Below are positions 22,736 to 30,637 of a stretch of 37,088 nucleotides of DNA, in pieces. Positions within the stretch are counted from its first letter, which is position 1; the number at the start of each line of letters is the position of its first letter. Under the pieces are notes generated by a model. It was not told where the DNA came from and ran no database searches. It saw only the letters and a list, made by a program, of their open reading frames with translations. A program made the position numbers and the translations under genes. The stretch is from Actinomycetota bacterium (GTDB taxonomy: Bacteria > Actinomycetota > Acidimicrobiia > Acidimicrobiales > CADCSY01). The DNA is taken from positions 1-37,088 of the forward strand of contig JAHWKL010000012.1 in NCBI GenBank assembly GCA_019347915.1. The letters are read 5' to 3'.

Positions 22736-23170
22736 TCAGCACGCTCCGGGCGGGAAGTCGGGTTCGTCTTCGCCGTACTCCCAGTACTTCATCCAGAGGT
22801 CGACGTGGCCGTTCTGTGCGCAGGCCCGATAGCCGACGTACCAACCTTCGTCGATTCGGGCGCCAAACCAGAGCGACCCTGCATCCAGATCGACTGGTTC
22901 CCACTCGGGAATGCGCACAGCGATCGTCGGGCGGCCATGGACATGGCCGGCATCCCGGTGAGCGGTCACCGCCGCGTCTTCGAGCAGAGCCGTCCGGAAC
23001 TCTCGAAGGCTCGCCCCGTTCGCACCCCCTCGATAGTCGGGATCCTGTCGCTGGACGAGGTCGTCCTCCCAGCCGCAGTTGGGGCAGATCTCGTAGGAGC
23101 CGTTCGGCTCCTCGGCCAGCGAGAGCTGACCGCACGCCCAGCAGCGGTACTGCGTAGTCACAGCCACCAT
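22736..23170 (-). CDS. Cysteine-rich CPCC-family protein
   Basis: The 144-residue protein has the small zinc-ribbon domain named Cys-rich CPCC: C10-x2-C13 (YRCWACG), then EICPNCGWEDD with C29 and C32, followed by the conserved phrase DPDYRGGANGASLREFR. Members are short, cytoplasmic and of unknown role; they are often found near toxin-immunity or other accessory loci. The last 90 residues (IPEWEPVDLDAGSLWFG, then a Trp/Tyr-rich end) form a second part I do not recognise. The ATG at 23170 has GGA nearby; the frame is open further upstream to 23383, but that part is basic, low-complexity and not protein-like. Confidence 0.8.
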   Translation of the reverse strand: MVAVTTQYRCWACGQLSLAEEPNGSYEICPNCGWEDDLVQRQDPDYRGGANGASLREFRTALLEDAAVTAHRDAGHVHGRPTIAVRIPEWEPVDLDAGSLWFGARIDEGWYVGYRACAQNGHVDLWMKYWEYGEDEPDFPPGAC

Positions 23171-23306
23171 CGTGTCCGATCGGCCGCGTCGATTGCCGGA
23201 CCGCCGAGCACCGGCCACCAGATATCGGGGTGATCGGGGCGGGCGGCGCCACTCGAACCCGTCGTGACCGGCCCGCTGGTCATCGGCACTTCTTCGCCGG
23301 CTGTCG

Positions 23307-23891
23307 TCAGGAGGCCCCGGGTGCAATGCGGAGCCCGTGCAACAGGCGCTCAACGACACCGATGGCCTCGGCGCGAGCGGCACTGGGGTCTTCGGCGTTG
23401 GCCACCAGCATGCAGGCTTCCATCAGAGCCCCGGACAGAATCGAGGCGAGGTAGTCCAAGGGCTCAGGGCGGATGATGCCGTGGTTGGTGGCCCGCCGTA
23501 GGGCGGCGCGCAAGATCACCGTCCCCCACTTGCTGTCCACCTCGTGCCACGCCTCCCAGCTGAGCACCGAGCGGGCGTCGAGCAGGACGATCCGCTGGAC
23601 AGCCGGGTCGGTATGGACCTCGATGACGGTGCGGCACCCGGCCAGCAGGCTCTCCCACGGTTCAGGCGGCATCTGCGCCTCGGCCACTACTCGGCTCAGC
23701 TCCTGCTTCACCGACTCGAACACCGCGAGGAACAGTCTCTCCTTGCCGGAGAAGTGGTGGTACAGCGCCCCCTTCGTGACGCCGCTCGCGTGGACGATCT
23801 CGTCGAGCGAGGTCTCGGCGTACCCCTTCGCGCCGAACAGTTCCCGGGCGGTGGCGAGCAGGGCGCGCCGGGTCGCCTCGCCCTGTGCCAC
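23307..23891 (-). CDS. TetR-family transcriptional regulator
   Basis: The protein (194 residues from GTG 23891) starts with a TetR helix-turn-helix: RRALLATARELFGAKGYAET, then SLDEIVHASGVTKGALYHHF with the typical Y-x-H-F and the following SGKERLFLAVF. The C-terminal ligand-binding domain (EPWESLLAGCRTVIEVH and DARSVLSWEAWHEV) is of common TetR_C type; the ligand is unknown. Longer starts exist at ATG 23930 and 23939, but they would place coding sequence over both operator repeats and have no ribosome site, so I favour 23891; this is uncertain. It is divergent from the DUF4242 gene and probably represses that gene and itself. Confidence 0.85.
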   Translation of the reverse strand: MAQGEATRRALLATARELFGAKGYAETSLDEIVHASGVTKGALYHHFSGKERLFLAVFESVKQELSRVVAEAQMPPEPWESLLAGCRTVIEVHTDPAVQRIVLLDARSVLSWEAWHEVDSKWGTVILRAALRRATNHGIIRPEPLDYLASILSGALMEACMLVANAEDPSAARAEAIGVVERLLHGLRIAPGAS

Positions 23892-23901
23892 CTTTTTGGA
23901 C

Positions 23902-23930
23902 TTGACATGCGTACCAACGGTATGGATCAT
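23902..23930 (+). promoter_or_regulatory. Candidate promoter for the DUF4242 gene
   Basis: TTGACA at 23902-23907 is a perfect -35 box; 17 bases later stands GATCAT, a weak -10. On the other strand TATGAT (23931-23926) is a good -10 for the regulator gene but without a clear -35. One operator half lies within the spacer, so repressor binding would block the polymerase. Confidence 0.45.
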
Positions 23931-23947
23931 ACGTACCATTGGTATGG
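23910..23947. promoter_or_regulatory. Double palindromic operator of the TetR regulator
   Basis: CGTACCAACGGTATGG (23910-23925) and CGTACCATTGGTATGG (23932-23947) differ only in the two central bases. Each contains the inverted repeat TACC-N3-GGTA, and their centres are 22 bp apart, about two helical turns. They lie between the divergent regulator and DUF4242 genes, so two TetR dimers could bind the same face of the DNA. Confidence 0.8.
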
Positions 23948-23989
23948 TAGCTCCGGCAGAGGGCCAGAGCGAGGAGGGGGGAGGACCAC

Positions 23990-24262
23990 ATGCCCAAGTA
24001 CGTGATCGAGAGGGAGATGCCAGGCATCGGGCAGGCGACGCCTGAACAGCTCCGCGAAGCATCAGCCGTCTCCAACAAGGTGGTACGGGAGCTCGGCCCG
24101 GACATCCGGTGGCTGCAGAGCTTCGTGGCCGACGACAAGGTGTACTGCGTCTTCGTTGCGCCGGACGAAGACATCCTCCTCGAGCACGCACGATGCGCAG
24201 GGCTTCCCGCCGATCGACTCTCAAGGGTCGTCGGTGTCATCGACCCCTCGGCGGGCGAATAG
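23990..24262 (+). CDS. DUF4242 (SCO4226-like) small protein
   Basis: The 90-residue protein begins MPKYVIEREMPGIGQATPEQL and continues with GPDIRWLQSFVADDKVYCVF and APDEDILLEHARCAGLPADR. This is the DUF4242 family, a ferredoxin-like alpha/beta barrel; the Streptomyces relative SCO4226 binds nickel. The ribosome site GAGGAGGGGGGAGG is very strong. The divergent TetR gene and the double operator point to tight, inducible control. The metal or small molecule sensed cannot be read from sequence. It is intact, in contrast to many genes of the island. Confidence 0.85.
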   Translation: MPKYVIEREMPGIGQATPEQLREASAVSNKVVRELGPDIRWLQSFVADDKVYCVFVAPDEDILLEHARCAGLPADRLSRVVGVIDPSAGE

Positions 24263-24361
24263 GAAGCAAGCGGGCGTCGAGTTGGAGCGGTCGTTGCGAA
24301 AAGCCCGGAAGCCCAGGGCGGTGACCGCTCCGATTGCCGGCTATCTGGCGGTCGCCGCCGA

Positions 24362-24576
24362 GCCGTTGAGCTCAGCGCGACCGGCAGATTTGGGATTACG
24401 GAGCGCCAGTCGCGTGAGGGCATGTCGGTTGCTGGGATCGTGCCGTCTCACCACTGCTGGGCCGGCGACGATGTAGGTGGCGTGGCCGTCGAGGGACTAG
24501 CGGGCCCGCGATGCGGCTGCTGCTCAAGCGCGGGAGGCAGTAGCTACGTTGACAGGTTGTGTTGATACCCGACGAG
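24362..24576. repeat. 218-bp dispersed repeat, copy B (right end of unit 2)
   Basis: This is the 215-bp partner of copy A (17717-17934). It ends in GTTGATACCCGACGAG, after which the displaced yebC end begins. The left neighbour shows no ISL3 sequence, so the repeat is an entity of its own and not part of ISL3. Confidence 0.85.
24568..24576 (+). repeat. Right-edge direct repeat CCCGACGAG (putative attR core)
   Basis: The nine bases are identical to yebC 14044-14052 and in the same codon phase. The left neighbour is the 218-bp repeat; the right neighbour is the apparent native yebC end. Confidence 0.6.
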
Positions 24577-24600
24577 ATCCTCCAGGCCGTCGAGGCCTGA
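24568..24600 (+). pseudogene. yebC: Displaced 3' end of yebC
   Basis: The codons read PDEILQAVEA then TGA. This is the kind of ending expected after the YebC phrase NFDVPDE, and it carries the same Pro-Asp-Glu codons as the live gene (CCC GAC GAG). Joined to yebC at 14052, it would give a 258-residue protein of normal length. It has no start of its own. I read it as the host gene end left behind at the far edge of the island. Confidence 0.65.
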
Positions 24601-24621
24601 GGTCGTCACCGTCGCCGAGCA

Positions 24622-24638
24622 GTACCAGCTCTTGGTAC
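24622..24638 (+). other. Hairpin after the displaced yebC end
   Basis: GTACCA (24622-24627) pairs with TGGTAC (24633-24638), loop GCTCT, 21 bases after the displaced stop codon. It may be an old terminator or a regulatory structure of the original yebC-ruvC region. Confidence 0.3.
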
Positions 24639-24671
24639 CCGTATATACCCGAGTGTGGTACCTCCCTCGGC

Positions 24672-25051
24672 GTGAACCTCGGTGTCATCCGGGCGACGTA
24701 CACCAGACCGCGGGCTCCGGAACCGGAGACGACCGCGGACCGGCTTCTCGATGTCCTCGTCGACCACGGCGCCTCGACGCCCACGGTGGTGTTCTTCGAC
24801 GAGTTCTCCTCGATCCGGCGGGTCGACGGCGCAGCTGGGCTGTTGCGCACCAAGCTGCAAATGCGACTCGTGGCCGCCGGCCAGCCGCTGTTCGGACGAG
24901 CGGCCGAGCTGCTCGAGTTGTCGAGGTCGTCAGCCAGAACGGCCGCGACCGGCTCGTCGCGACCGGCCAGCTCATCACCGAAGGCGACGGCACCCACACG
25001 GTCGTGGATCCCTTGTACGAGGACTGGATCGCTCACCGCTTCCCGCTCTGA
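24672..25051 (+). pseudogene. AAA-type ATP-binding protein remnant, internally deleted
   Basis: The first part reads GVNLGVIRATYTRP, then ETTADRLLDVLVDHGA, and PTVVFFDEFSSI (Walker B) with VDGAAGLLRTKLQ, typical of the archaeal-type ATPase family (PF01637) that occurs in actinobacteria. The text then jumps to the C-terminal winged-helix region: GRAAELLELSRSSARTAA, and after a frame change near 24920, RLVATGQLITEGDGTH to EDWIAHRFPL and stop at 25051. The Walker A region and some 100 central residues are missing. It lies outside the island's right repeat, between the displaced yebC end and ruvC. Confidence 0.65.
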
Positions 25052-25158
25052 GCTCTCCGCGTGCCGCCGGGCCGGTTTCGTCCCCGTGCTCCTCGCCGTC
25101 CGAGGCGACTGATCGCCATCCGCGCTGAGGGGGCTCTCCTGCGCTACGGTGCGAACCT

Positions 25159-25674
25159 GTGTTCGTGCTCGGCATCGATCCCGGCCTGACGCGGTGCGGC
25201 TACGGCGCCGTGCGCAGGGACGGCCGGCGCCTGCGGGCGGTGGCCGCCGGCGTGCTGGCCACGTCGCCGAGCACGCCCCTGCCCGACCGGCTGGCCCAGC
25301 TCCAGGCCGACCTGCACGCCCTGGTCGCCGACCTGGCCCCCGATGCCGTGGCCGTCGAGCGGGTCTTCTTTCAGGTCAACGCCCGCACCGCCATGTCGGT
25401 CGGCCAGGCCAGCGGACTGGCCCTGGCGGTGGCGGCCGCCGCCGGCTGTGACGTGGCCCAGTACACCGCCAACGAGGTCAAGCAGGCCGTGGCCGGCTTC
25501 GGCGGGGCGCCCAAGGAGCAGGTGCAGCGGATGGTCCAGGCCCAGCTGGGCCTGCCGGAGCGACCCCGGCCGCCCGACGCCGCCGATGCCCTGGCCCTGG
25601 CCCTGTGCCATCACGCCATGGCGCCGCTGCGAGCCCGGGTGGCGGCGGTCGGGCCCCGGGGGAACCGCCGATGA
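25159..25674 (+). CDS. ruvC: Holliday junction resolvase RuvC
   Basis: The 171-residue endonuclease resolves Holliday junctions made during recombinational repair. Catalytic acids are D7 (GIDPGLTRCG), E67 (VERVFF), D140 and D143 (DAADALALALCHH); the RNase H-like fold motifs are in order. The DNA-binding helix region NARTAMSVGQASG is conserved. The start is GTG at 25159. The last codon overlaps the ruvA start (ATGA), so ruvC-ruvA-ruvB form one transcript. The 15-residue C-terminal tail is basic. Confidence 0.95.
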   Translation: MFVLGIDPGLTRCGYGAVRRDGRRLRAVAAGVLATSPSTPLPDRLAQLQADLHALVADLAPDAVAVERVFFQVNARTAMSVGQASGLALAVAAAAGCDVAQYTANEVKQAVAGFGGAPKEQVQRMVQAQLGLPERPRPPDAADALALALCHHAMAPLRARVAAVGPRGNRR

Positions 25675-26288
25675 TCGGCTCGCTGCGGGGAACCTTGGTC
25701 GAGCGCAGCACCGCCGGCGAGGTCGTCGTCGAGGTCGGTGGCGTCGGGTACGTCGTGTTCGTGCCGCCGGCCACGGTCGCCGCCCTCGGGGAGCCGGGCG
25801 CCACGGTGCTGTTGCACACCCACCTCGCCGTGCGGGAGGACGCCCTCACCCTCTACGGCTTCGCCACGCGCGACGAGCGGGCGTGCTTCGAGGCCCTGAT
25901 CGGCGCCCACGGGGTCGGTCCCGCCCTGGCGCTGGCCGTGCTGTCGGTGCACCGTCCCGACGTGCTGCGGCGGGCGGTGGCCGACGACGACGTCGGCGCC
26001 CTGTGCCTCGTCCCCGGCGTGGGCCGCAAGACCGCCGCCCGCCTGCTCATCGAGCTCAAGGATCGTCTCGGGGTGCTGGCCGCCGCCGACGTGCTGGCAC
26101 CGGCCGCAGCCGGCGGAGGCGGGGGCAACGGATCGTCCCCGCCCGCCCGGGCCGAGGTGCGAGCGGCCCTCGCTTCCCTCGGCTACGAGCCCGACGAGAT
26201 CGCCCAGGCGCTGCGTGACCTGCCCGAGAGCGCCGACGTGCCCACCCTGTTGAAGGCGGCCCTGTCCCGCCTGGCCCCGGTCCGCTGA
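25671..26288 (+). CDS. ruvA: Holliday junction DNA helicase subunit RuvA
   Basis: The 205-residue protein begins [12 protein letters not shown] and has the three RuvA domains: the N-terminal OB fold (to about 65), two helix-hairpin-helix motifs ([12 protein letters not shown] and [20 protein letters not shown]), a flexible Ala/Gly linker, and the C-terminal domain III ([16 protein letters not shown]) that binds RuvB. It binds the four-way junction as a tetramer and guides RuvB. The start is ATG 25671, overlapping ruvC by four bases; it overlaps ruvB by one base. Confidence 0.96.
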   Translation: MIGSLRGTLVERSTAGEVVVEVGGVGYVVFVPPATVAALGEPGATVLLHTHLAVREDALTLYGFATRDERACFEALIGAHGVGPALALAVLSVHRPDVLRRAVADDDVGALCLVPGVGRKTAARLLIELKDRLGVLAAADVLAPAAAGGGGGNGSSPPARAEVRAALASLGYEPDEIAQALRDLPESADVPTLLKAALSRLAPVR

Positions 26289-27322
26289 TGTCGCCCAGCG
26301 ACGACGTGCTGGTTCCCACCGCCGTGCCCGGCGAGGAGGCCGAGGAGGTGGGGCTGCGGCCCCGCTGCCTGGCCGAGTTCGTGGGTCAGGCCGAGCTCAA
26401 GGAGCACCTGGCCATCGTGCTCGAGGCCGCTCGCCGCCGTGGCCAGGCCGCCGACCACCTGCTCCTCGCCGGGCCCCCGGGGTTGGGCAAGACCACCCTC
26501 GCCGCCATCGTCGCCTCGGAGATGGGCGTGGGCCTGCGGATCACGTCGGGGCCGGCGCTGTCCCGTCCCGGTGACCTGGCGGCCATTCTCACCAACCTGG
26601 AGGAGGGCGAGGTCCTCTTCGTCGACGAGGTGCACCGTCTGCCCCGGCCGGTGGAGGAGGTGCTCTACCCGGCCATGGAGGACTTCCAGCTCGACATCGT
26701 CCTGGGCCAGGGACCCTCGGCCCGGTCCATCCGCCTCGACCTGCCCCGCTTCACCCTCGTGGGCGCCACCACCCGGACCGGCCTGATCACCGGGCCGCTG
26801 CGCGATCGCTTCGGGCTGGTCGAACGGCTCGACCACTACCCGGCGGCCGATCTGGAGACCATCGTGATGCGTACGGCGGGCATCCTCGGTGTGCCCACCA
26901 CCTCGGACGGTGCCGCCGAGATCGCCCGGCGGGCACGGGGCACCCCCCGCATCGCCAACCGCCTGCTCCGGCGCGTCCGCGACTTCGCCGAGGTGCGGGG
27001 CGAGGGGCGGGTCACAAGGGAGGCGGCCCTCGAGGGACTGGGCGTGTTCGGCGTCGACGACCTCGGCCTCGACAAGGTCGACCGGGCGCTGCTCGAGGCG
27101 CTGTGCCGGCACTTCGGGGGCGGCCCGGTGGGCCTGTCCACCCTGGCCATCAGCGTGAGCGAGCCGACCGAGACGGTCGAGGACGTCTACGAGCCCTTCC
27201 TCATCCGCCAGGGCCTGCTCATGCGCACGCCCCGGGGCCGGGTGGCCACCCCCGCCGCCTGGGAGCGGCTCGGGCTCGATGCTCCCCAGGGGGAACAGCT
27301 CGCCCCGAACCTGTTCGACTGA
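26288..27322 (+). CDS. ruvB: Holliday junction branch migration ATPase RuvB
   Basis: The 344-residue AAA+ motor drives branch migration with RuvA. Walker A is GPPGLGKTT (about residues 62-70), Walker [10 protein letters not shown], sensor 1 GATTRTG, and the arginine-finger region GPLRDRF is present. The C-terminal winged helix includes [10 protein letters not shown] and the phrase [18 protein letters not shown], as in all RuvB. The start codon overlaps the ruvA stop (TGATG). The length is standard. It ends 35 bases from the convergent antiporter gene. Confidence 0.97.
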   Translation: MSPSDDVLVPTAVPGEEAEEVGLRPRCLAEFVGQAELKEHLAIVLEAARRRGQAADHLLLAGPPGLGKTTLAAIVASEMGVGLRITSGPALSRPGDLAAILTNLEEGEVLFVDEVHRLPRPVEEVLYPAMEDFQLDIVLGQGPSARSIRLDLPRFTLVGATTRTGLITGPLRDRFGLVERLDHYPAADLETIVMRTAGILGVPTTSDGAAEIARRARGTPRIANRLLRRVRDFAEVRGEGRVTREAALEGLGVFGVDDLGLDKVDRALLEALCRHFGGGPVGLSTLAISVSEPTETVEDVYEPFLIRQGLLMRTPRGRVATPAAWERLGLDAPQGEQLAPNLFD

Positions 27323-27357
27323 CGAATCGTCGCACGCCGGGCCCTCGGGTCGTCCGC

Positions 27358-29550
27358 TCACCCATGGGGGCTGCGAGGCTTGGCCACCACCACCACGGTG
27401 ACCGGGCAGTCATCCAGCACCTGCTCCACGATGTGGCCGAGGAACGGACGCCCCTCCAGGCGACGCAGGTTGGCGCCGAGCACCACCACGTCGGCCTCGT
27501 GCTCGGCCGCCGCAGCGACGATGTCCTCGGCGGCCGAGACGCCCGAACGGACCACGGTGCGGGTTCGGGCGCCGACCTCGCGGCCCAGAGCCTCGGCCTG
27601 GGCCAGCACCTTCTTGGCCACGTCCGCCCGCGCCTCGACGGTCGTCACCGACGGTCCGGGCAGGGTCTCCGGGTCGTCGGGGTCGTGGGCGAACAGCGTC
27701 TGGAGACGCTGGGGAGGACCGTTGTCCCGGGGCGGGTCGACCACGTGGGTGAGGAGGATCTCCGTCCCGAGGTTGGCGCTGAGGCTGAAGGCGATCTCCT
27801 GCGCCGCCCGGGAGGACTCCGAAGGCGACACGGGCACCACGGCCCGGGCGAACGCCTCGGGGAGGCGGGTCTCGAGCCCGCGGGCACGGCGGACGATGAC
27901 CAGCGGGATCTCGGTGGACGTCAGCAACCGGTCGACCACGGGGGAGAGCATCCAGGGACCGTCCGTGGCTTCGGGGGCCCCCACGCCGATGGCCCCGTAG
28001 CCGAGCCGGGCGTGGTCCAGGATGGCCTCGGGGGCGTCCTCGGTCGTGGTGTGCTCCACCTCCACCGGGCGGTCGCCGAACACGCCGACCACGGCCTGGA
28101 TGCCGTCGTCGTCGGCGTCCGCTCCCACCGACAGCACCGTGGCCTCCACGTCCTCGGGCCACGCCAGGTGCAGCACCTGGGCCGCCACGATGGAGTTGGG
28201 TCCTCCCCTGCTCGGTAGGAGGAGGCGGTGCGACTTGACCACGACGTTGCGGCTCAACGACTCCTCCCGCCGAAGGCGTTGCTGCTCCTCGTGGGTGCCG
28301 TGCCACGACCGAGCCACGATGCGCAGCAACGGCGGCGCCGCCATCGAGTTCAGGACGGCCATGACCATGATCACGGTGAACGACGTCGTGTTGAACACGT
28401 CGAGCGACAGCCCCACGGTGGCCACCACGATCTCGAGCGTGCCCCGGGGGCACAGGCCCACGCCGAGCAGCACCCCTTCGCGGCGCGGCAGGGCGGCCAG
28501 GCGCGATCCCACGTAGGCGCCGGCGAACTTCGCCCCCGAGGCCACCACCACCACCAGGGCCGCCCACGGCGCCACCTCGGCGGTGGCCAGCAGGCCGAGG
28601 TCGACCCTCAGCCCGGCGGTGGCGAAGAAGATCGGCGCGAACACCCCGGTGGTCACCATGGCGATGCTGTGGCGGATCTCGGGGTCGAAGAACCGCGACC
28701 GGCCCACCACGATGCCGGCGACGAACGCCCCGAGCACGGCCTCTGCCCCGATGAACTGGGTCACCACCCCGAAGGCCAGGGCGGTCACGGCCACGGCGGT
28801 CAGGTACGCGGTAGGGCCCGCCTGCCGGCGACGCAGCTCGCGGAAGGCGGCGTCGACCACCCGCTGGCCGCCGGTGATACCCCCGACGTAGATGACCGCG
28901 ATCCCGACCACGATGACGACCACCGGCCCGGCGGAGACTCCGCCGGCCGTGGCCAGGCCGGCGATGACCCCCAGCATGATCCACCCGGCCACGTCGTTGG
29001 CCATCCCGGCGGCCAGGGTCACCTGGCCGAAGTTCCGGCGCATCAGGCCGAGCTCGCCGAGCACCTTGCCCACCACGGCGAGCGACGAGATGCTCAGCGC
29101 GGTGGCCACGAACAACACGAACACCACCGGGTCCCCCAGGGAACCCCTGAACACCTCAGGGAGGGTGGCCCCGACCGCCAGCCCGGCGACCAGGGGGGCG
29201 ATGATGCTCCCGGCCGACACCAGGGCGGTGGCCCGACCGAGGCGCCGGACCAGGCCGAGATCGGTCTCCAGGCCGGTCTCGATGAGCAACAGCAGGACCC
29301 CGAGCCAGGCGACGGCGGCGAGCATCCCCGACTGCAGCTCGTCGGCGGGAACCAGCCACGCCAGCGCATCGGGGGCCAGGCGCCCGAGGAGGGAGGGGCC
29401 GAGCACCAGGCCGGCACCGAGCTCGCCGATCACCGCCGGCTGTCCCAGCCGGCGCATGAACGTTCCCAGCAGGCGGGCCACCACCAGCAGCACCAGGAGC
29501 TGGGTCCAGAACACGAGCAGCTGGTGCTCGTCCGGAGAGACCAGGTTCAC
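27358..29550 (-). CDS. CPA2-type Na+(K+)/H+ antiporter with C-terminal universal stress domains
   Basis: The 730-residue membrane protein has about 12 spans in residues 1-410 with antiporter marks: GQPAVIGELGAGLVLGPSLLG, the LLIETGLETD helix, the acidic ion site in AAGMANDVAGW, and FIGAEAVLGAFVAGIVVGR. Its second half (about 430-730) has two universal-stress-protein-like domains; the last ends in ADVVVLGANLRRLEGRPFLG and VEQVLDDCPVTVVVV, the usual USP nucleotide-binding pattern. It probably exchanges Na+ or K+ for protons, with the cytoplasmic domains sensing nucleotide or stress. The start is GTG at 29550. It stands alone between ruvB and the protease. Confidence 0.9.
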   Translation of the reverse strand: MNLVSPDEHQLLVFWTQLLVLLVVARLLGTFMRRLGQPAVIGELGAGLVLGPSLLGRLAPDALAWLVPADELQSGMLAAVAWLGVLLLLIETGLETDLGLVRRLGRATALVSAGSIIAPLVAGLAVGATLPEVFRGSLGDPVVFVLFVATALSISSLAVVGKVLGELGLMRRNFGQVTLAAGMANDVAGWIMLGVIAGLATAGGVSAGPVVVIVVGIAVIYVGGITGGQRVVDAAFRELRRRQAGPTAYLTAVAVTALAFGVVTQFIGAEAVLGAFVAGIVVGRSRFFDPEIRHSIAMVTTGVFAPIFFATAGLRVDLGLLATAEVAPWAALVVVVASGAKFAGAYVGSRLAALPRREGVLLGVGLCPRGTLEIVVATVGLSLDVFNTTSFTVIMVMAVLNSMAAPPLLRIVARSWHGTHEEQQRLRREESLSRNVVVKSHRLLLPSRGGPNSIVAAQVLHLAWPEDVEATVLSVGADADDDGIQAVVGVFGDRPVEVEHTTTEDAPEAILDHARLGYGAIGVGAPEATDGPWMLSPVVDRLLTSTEIPLVIVRRARGLETRLPEAFARAVVPVSPSESSRAAQEIAFSLSANLGTEILLTHVVDPPRDNGPPQRLQTLFAHDPDDPETLPGPSVTTVEARADVAKKVLAQAEALGREVGARTRTVVRSGVSAAEDIVAAAAEHEADVVVLGANLRRLEGRPFLGHIVEQVLDDCPVTVVVVAKPRSPHG

Positions 29551-29627
29551 CGCCCCATCCTTGCCGAAACGGCGGTCGGTGCCGCGCCTGCCGTGCGCTC
29601 GGCCCGGCCCCGCCCGGCCTGCGGTGG

Positions 29628-30506
29628 CTAGAGCCGGGGCGCCTCCACCAGGTCGAGGTCGGTGCCCAGGACGGCCTCGGCCCGCTCGATCTGCGGCGCG
29701 ATGCGGGTGATGCCGACCAGGCCGGCGTCGAGGCCGTCGAGGCTCGGCACCAGACTGCCCGTGTGGAGGCCGACACTGACCACCGCCCCCACCGCTCGGC
29801 CTGCGCTGTCGAGCACCGGACCTCCGCTGTCGCCGGGCAGGACGACGCCGGTGGCGAAGACGTGGTCGTCGCTCGGCATGCCCAGGGCCACGAAGCTCTT
29901 GGCCGTCACGCCGGTCCCCAGCCCGAGCGGGTTGCCGAAGCTGGAGAGCACGGTGGGGGACAGGAGCCCCGGGTTCTCCTCGTTCACGCCGGTCGGGCCA
30001 CCGAACCCGCAGACCTGGGGGCTGGCCTCGACATCCGGGTCGAGGCGTATGAGAGCGAAGTCCTTCGGGTCCTCGAGCACGGCGTAGGCGAACTCACCGA
30101 TCCGCTGGCCCAGCATGTCACGGGCGGCGGGGCCGGCCCCGGGGAGGAAGGACACCTCTCCCATGTCGAGGCCTCCGACGGGCAAGGCGCCGGCGAGCAG
30201 GCAGTGGCCGGCGGTGCCCATGTACCGCTGGCCGGTGGGGTCGGTGAACATGAAGTTCAGGCTGCACACGCCCTCGCCGGAGTCGATGACCGATCCCGGC
30301 CGCACGCCCGGGCAGGAGCTGACCCCGAACGGGGCGGCGGTGGGCATCTCGATCAGCCGGCACGGTTGGCCGCCGAGTGTCCAGTCGGCCTCGACACCGT
30401 CGGATCCGCCGAGGAGGGGGCTCAGCAGGTGGGCCTGAACGGGAGTGGTGAAACCCAGCGCGGCGACTGCGGTCACCAAGGCCAGGACGAGGAATCTGCG
30501 GCTCAT
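29628..30506 (-). CDS. Secreted trypsin-like (S1) serine protease
   Basis: The 292-residue protein has a signal peptide (MSRRFLVLALVTAVAALGF, cleaved near VQA). The S1 triad is H101 in GTAGHC, D149 in KDFALIRLD and S227 in PGDSGGP. Cysteines C49/C65, C81/C102 and C166 could form disulfides outside the cell. The strand pattern is that of actinobacterial chymotrypsin-like enzymes without a long pro-region. It should cleave proteins outside the membrane; the specificity is unclear. It is divergent from yajC, so the 130 bases between 30507 and 30637 hold promoters for both directions. Confidence 0.88.
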   Translation of the reverse strand: MSRRFLVLALVTAVAALGFTTPVQAHLLSPLLGGSDGVEADWTLGGQPCRLIEMPTAAPFGVSSCPGVRPGSVIDSGEGVCSLNFMFTDPTGQRYMGTAGHCLLAGALPVGGLDMGEVSFLPGAGPAARDMLGQRIGEFAYAVLEDPKDFALIRLDPDVEASPQVCGFGGPTGVNEENPGLLSPTVLSSFGNPLGLGTGVTAKSFVALGMPSDDHVFATGVVLPGDSGGPVLDSAGRAVGAVVSVGLHTGSLVPSLDGLDAGLVGITRIAPQIERAEAVLGTDLDLVEAPRL

Positions 30507-30637
30507 GGCACGACGCTAACCGGCGGAAGACCGCTTCGTCGTGCACCCCGTGGAGCAACAGGGCCGCCCAAGGGGGCGCTAGGGTCGTGCCCCGACGCGA
30601 GCGCCCGCCTTCCCGTCGCGCCCCGACCGAGGTCGCC

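Larger units (their letters stand above)
14053..24576. mobile_element. Putative integrated island (two tandem units) inside the 3' end of yebC
   Basis: The segment separates yebC from its own apparent last codons (24577-24600) and from ruvC. It is bounded by CCCGACGAG at 14044 and 24568. An internal junction at 17926-17934 joins a right end (218-bp repeat) to a left end (IS3-like sequence), as expected if two units of about 3.9 and 6.6 kb inserted in tandem at one site. Most gene breakage in the window is inside it. No recombinase gene is seen, so movement would need one supplied in trans or since lost. Direct observation covers the repeats, the junctions and the displaced gene end; mobility is inference. 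Confidence 0.6.

Noticed and set aside
24362-24576. The 218-bp repeat as an omega-RNA or guide RNA next to a TnpB/IscB remnant
   Set aside because: No TnpB or IscB sequence is present at either copy; only the five bases TTGAT recall a target motif.
14053-24576. Anti-phage defence island
   Set aside because: No restriction, CBASS, CRISPR, toxin-antitoxin or retron gene could be recognised; the M14 pair and CPCC gene alone do not support it.
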